This document shows positions 11,354-13,079 of a stretch of DNA of 13,079 nucleotides, piece after piece (position 1 is the stretch's first letter; the number at the start of each line of letters is the position of its first letter). A model generated the notes under the pieces. It was not told the origin of the DNA, made no database searches, and worked only from the letters and a program-made list of their open reading frames with translations. The translations under genes were made by a program, and so were the position numbers. Origin of the DNA: DASPKW01 sp038244055 (GTDB taxonomy: Bacteria > Planctomycetota > Phycisphaerae > Tepidisphaerales > Tepidisphaeraceae); contig JBBRTW010000177.1 of assembly GCA_038244055.1 (NCBI GenBank), positions 1 through 13,079 on the forward strand, in the 5' to 3' direction.

Positions 11354-13030
11354 TCAATCGCGCGGGGGCGGTGCGGCTTGCCATACTACCTTTGACCGCC
11401 CGAGCAGTGTGCCGGTCGCGAAGGCGATATCGATCTGGGCGATCTGGTACTCGGTCAATGCGGCGATCTCGGAAGACTGGGCATCGGCCAATCGCGCCTG
11501 GGCATCGAGGACATCCGTGCTGGTGCGCAGGCCGGCGATAAATTGTCGCGTTTCCTGATCGACCACCCTGGCCGCCAGCACCACCCGGCGCTGGGCGGCG
11601 AGAATGCGCTGCCAGTTCACATCGAGCTGGTCGGCGGCGTCCAGGACTTCCTTCTCGATCAGGCTGGCGCGATTCTCCTTCGATGCCAAGGCCTGCAAAC
11701 GCCCGGCCAGGGATCGCCTTAGTCGCGAGCGGGCGGCGTCATTTCCGATGGGCACTTCCACGCTCAGCCCGATTGTATGATTCTCAAAACGCTTGCTCCT
11801 AAGCACCTGGAACGCATCGGAAGTCGTTCCGCCCAGCCCGCCGACGCTGTAGGTGTAATCCAGCGAGACCAGGGGCAGCAGGTCGTTACGCGCCAGATCG
11901 ATGCTGGCGGATTGCCGGGCGATCGAAAGCTCTTCATCGAGCATTTCCATGCGCTTGCCCATGGCGGTGCGCACGAGCTGCGCGGAATCAAGTCGATAAT
12001 AAAGCGCATCGGGGGGCGTGCTGGGCAGGATGATCGTCGGCGAGGAAAGGCCAATCTCCGGCACACTGAGCACGCGCTTCATCTCGCGTTGCCGCTGGCG
12101 GAGACGATTCTCCGCATCGATGACCGCCTCCACGCGATCCGCGACGCCCGACTCAGCCCGCACCACCTCGACCTCGGCGGCCGCGCCCGCCTTGACCTGC
12201 CGCCGCGCCCGCTCCATCTGCGCCACCGCCAGATCGAACTCCTTACGCCGGACATCCTGCTCGCGCCGTGCGGCGTACAAACGCCAGTAAATCCGCTCGG
12301 CATCCGCCAGCACTCGGATCACCTCCAGCTTGGTCCGCGCTTGCGCGGATTGATAATCGTATACCGCCAGGCGAAGCGGAATCGCGTTCACCGCGATACC
12401 CGCGCCGCGCAGGAGCGGGAGCGACAGCGAGGCATTGGCGGTGGATGAATAGGCGGGGTTGAGGGTGGTGAATTCGTTGTCGCTTTCGAATTTGGAAAGC
12501 CCGAGATCGACGCCGATGCTGCCGCCCGTGCGGAGGGGAATCTTGATGCCGGCATCGGTCGTCAGGCCCTTGGATTGGGCGCTGTTGATCCGGCTGAAGA
12601 CGGGGCTGTCGATGATCGAGTACCCCGCCCGGCCGGTGAAGACCGCCTCGTACCGCGCTTCTTCTTCGGAAATCGCCTGCTTCGAGAGAGTGGGGTTGAA
12701 GAGCTCGACCCGCAGTTCGAGATTGTTCGCAAGAGCCCACTGGCGGCATTGTTCGATGGTCAGCGTAATCTCGGCCGGCGGTGCGGGGATGGGAAGGGTG
12801 GTCGGAACGGTGGCGGCGCGGGTGGAGGGGAGTGTGGAGGGAAGAGTCGTCGATAGATCGCGCAAATCAACCACGCCCACTTCCCCGAGGGGGCCGGAGG
12901 CAATCGGATAACCGCGCCGCGCATCATCCAGGGCCGAGCAGCCGATGAAAGCGCAGGCCAGCCCCAGCGCGATCCAGAGAGCGGTGCGGGAAATGCCCGT
13001 GAGGCGCATCATCGGTTGACCGTGTTTCAT
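11354..13030 (-). CDS. TolC-type outer-membrane efflux lipoprotein
   Basis: 558 aa from ATG 13030, 6 nt after the permease stop. Alternative ATGs at codons 7 and 8 are possible because none has a Shine-Dalgarno site. The signal sequence ends in CAFIGC, a plausible lipobox with Cys31 as the lipid-attachment residue. A Thr/Pro/Ser-rich linker (about 59-86) precedes two outer-membrane efflux protein repeats (about 88-545). The first starts LTIEQCRQWALANNLEL; the second contains IGLSVEVPIGNDAARSRLR and the typical ending RTSTDVLDAQARLADAQSSE, then YQIAQIDIAFATGTLL. Such proteins form a trimeric outer-membrane channel that receives substrate from an inner-membrane pump through a periplasmic adaptor. 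The upstream MacB/FtsX-type permease supports an export operon; the substrate is unknown. Confidence 0.93.
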   Translation of the reverse strand: MKHGQPMMRLTGISRTALWIALGLACAFIGCSALDDARRGYPIASGPLGEVGVVDLRDLSTTLPSTLPSTRAATVPTTLPIPAPPAEITLTIEQCRQWALANNLELRVELFNPTLSKQAISEEEARYEAVFTGRAGYSIIDSPVFSRINSAQSKGLTTDAGIKIPLRTGGSIGVDLGLSKFESDNEFTTLNPAYSSTANASLSLPLLRGAGIAVNAIPLRLAVYDYQSAQARTKLEVIRVLADAERIYWRLYAARREQDVRRKEFDLAVAQMERARRQVKAGAAAEVEVVRAESGVADRVEAVIDAENRLRQRQREMKRVLSVPEIGLSSPTIILPSTPPDALYYRLDSAQLVRTAMGKRMEMLDEELSIARQSASIDLARNDLLPLVSLDYTYSVGGLGGTTSDAFQVLRSKRFENHTIGLSVEVPIGNDAARSRLRRSLAGRLQALASKENRASLIEKEVLDAADQLDVNWQRILAAQRRVVLAARVVDQETRQFIAGLRTSTDVLDAQARLADAQSSEIAALTEYQIAQIDIAFATGTLLGRSKVVWQAAPPPRD

Positions 13031-13036
13031 GGGGTT

Positions 13037-13079
13037 TTACTCGTGCCGCAGAGCCTCGATCGGCGTGAGCCGGATCGCG
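13037..13079 (-). CDS. MacB/FtsX-type ABC transporter permease, C-terminal fragment
   Basis: Thirteen codons are inside the window, ending in TAA at 13039-13037 and reading AIRLTPIEALRHE. This is the characteristic end of MacB/FtsX-type permeases (A-x-x-L-x-P-I-E-A-L-R-x-E), where the final helix meets the cytoplasm. The rest of the gene lies beyond the right edge. The outer-membrane efflux gene starts 6 nt downstream, so the two are probably co-transcribed and work in one pump. The assignment rests on a short but distinctive motif. Confidence 0.75.
   Translation of the reverse strand, partial: AIRLTPIEALRHE

Overview
The window is high-GC bacterial DNA, most likely from a member of the Planctomycetota and perhaps the class Phycisphaerae. 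The best evidence is the secreted cyclophilin-type protein with SVEPLETRTHLS near its N-terminus, close to the LEPRxLL-type motif common in planctomycete exported proteins. Secreted PDZ proteins with FxGPVxTxEQRKxLP repeats, secreted VYRTxC-repeat proteins and frequent lack of Shine-Dalgarno sites fit the same assignment. The assignment is an inference; no rRNA or other phylogenetic marker is present.

Layout. Positions 2-166 (+) hold the last 54 codons of an IS66-type transposase. Four minus-strand genes follow at 173-2642. Read in transcription order they are a membrane-anchored alkaline-phosphatase-fold phosphodiesterase (2642-1527), holo-ACP synthase acpS (1402-989), an HNH nuclease-like module that looks like a detached polymorphic-toxin C-terminus (958-575), and a small unknown protein 6 nt after it (568-173), a candidate immunity partner. 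A divergent gap (2643-2997) leads to plus-strand genes: the secreted peptidyl-prolyl isomerase (2998-4224), trpE (4346-5926), an ECF sigma factor (6114-6671), a single-pass membrane protein probably acting as its anti-sigma factor (6686-7189), and two paralogous secreted PDZ proteins (7375-8568, 8746-9978). The strand then switches again: a secreted Cys-rich repeat protein (10755-10189), a gene-poor stretch (10829-11353), a TolC-type outer-membrane efflux lipoprotein (13030-11354), and the last 13 codons of a MacB/FtsX-type ABC permease upstream of it.

How the genes relate. The sigma factor, membrane protein and two PDZ proteins look like an envelope-sensing unit: cytoplasmic regulator, membrane partner, periplasmic peptide-binding proteins. 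The permease and outer-membrane protein are the end of a MacAB-TolC-like export operon. acpS (fatty acid and carrier-protein activation) and trpE (tryptophan synthesis) are housekeeping genes without pathway neighbours here.

Between the genes. Five intergenic spaces (1420-1517, 4235-4303, 5934-6041, 7191-7341, 10004-10070) carry one repeat family: a GTGG or GTGA head followed by a short hairpin, mostly as two units facing each other, like REP/REPIN elements. At 5934-6041 all four differences between the two facing arms are compensatory pairs that keep the hairpin intact. A second class of simple repeats (7-mers and 8-mers) has entered coding sequence: four copies of GGGTTCA lie in frame inside trpE, and an 8-mer array forms the 3' end of acpS. 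These repeats, the detached HNH pair and the ECF-PDZ cluster are the parts most worth following up.
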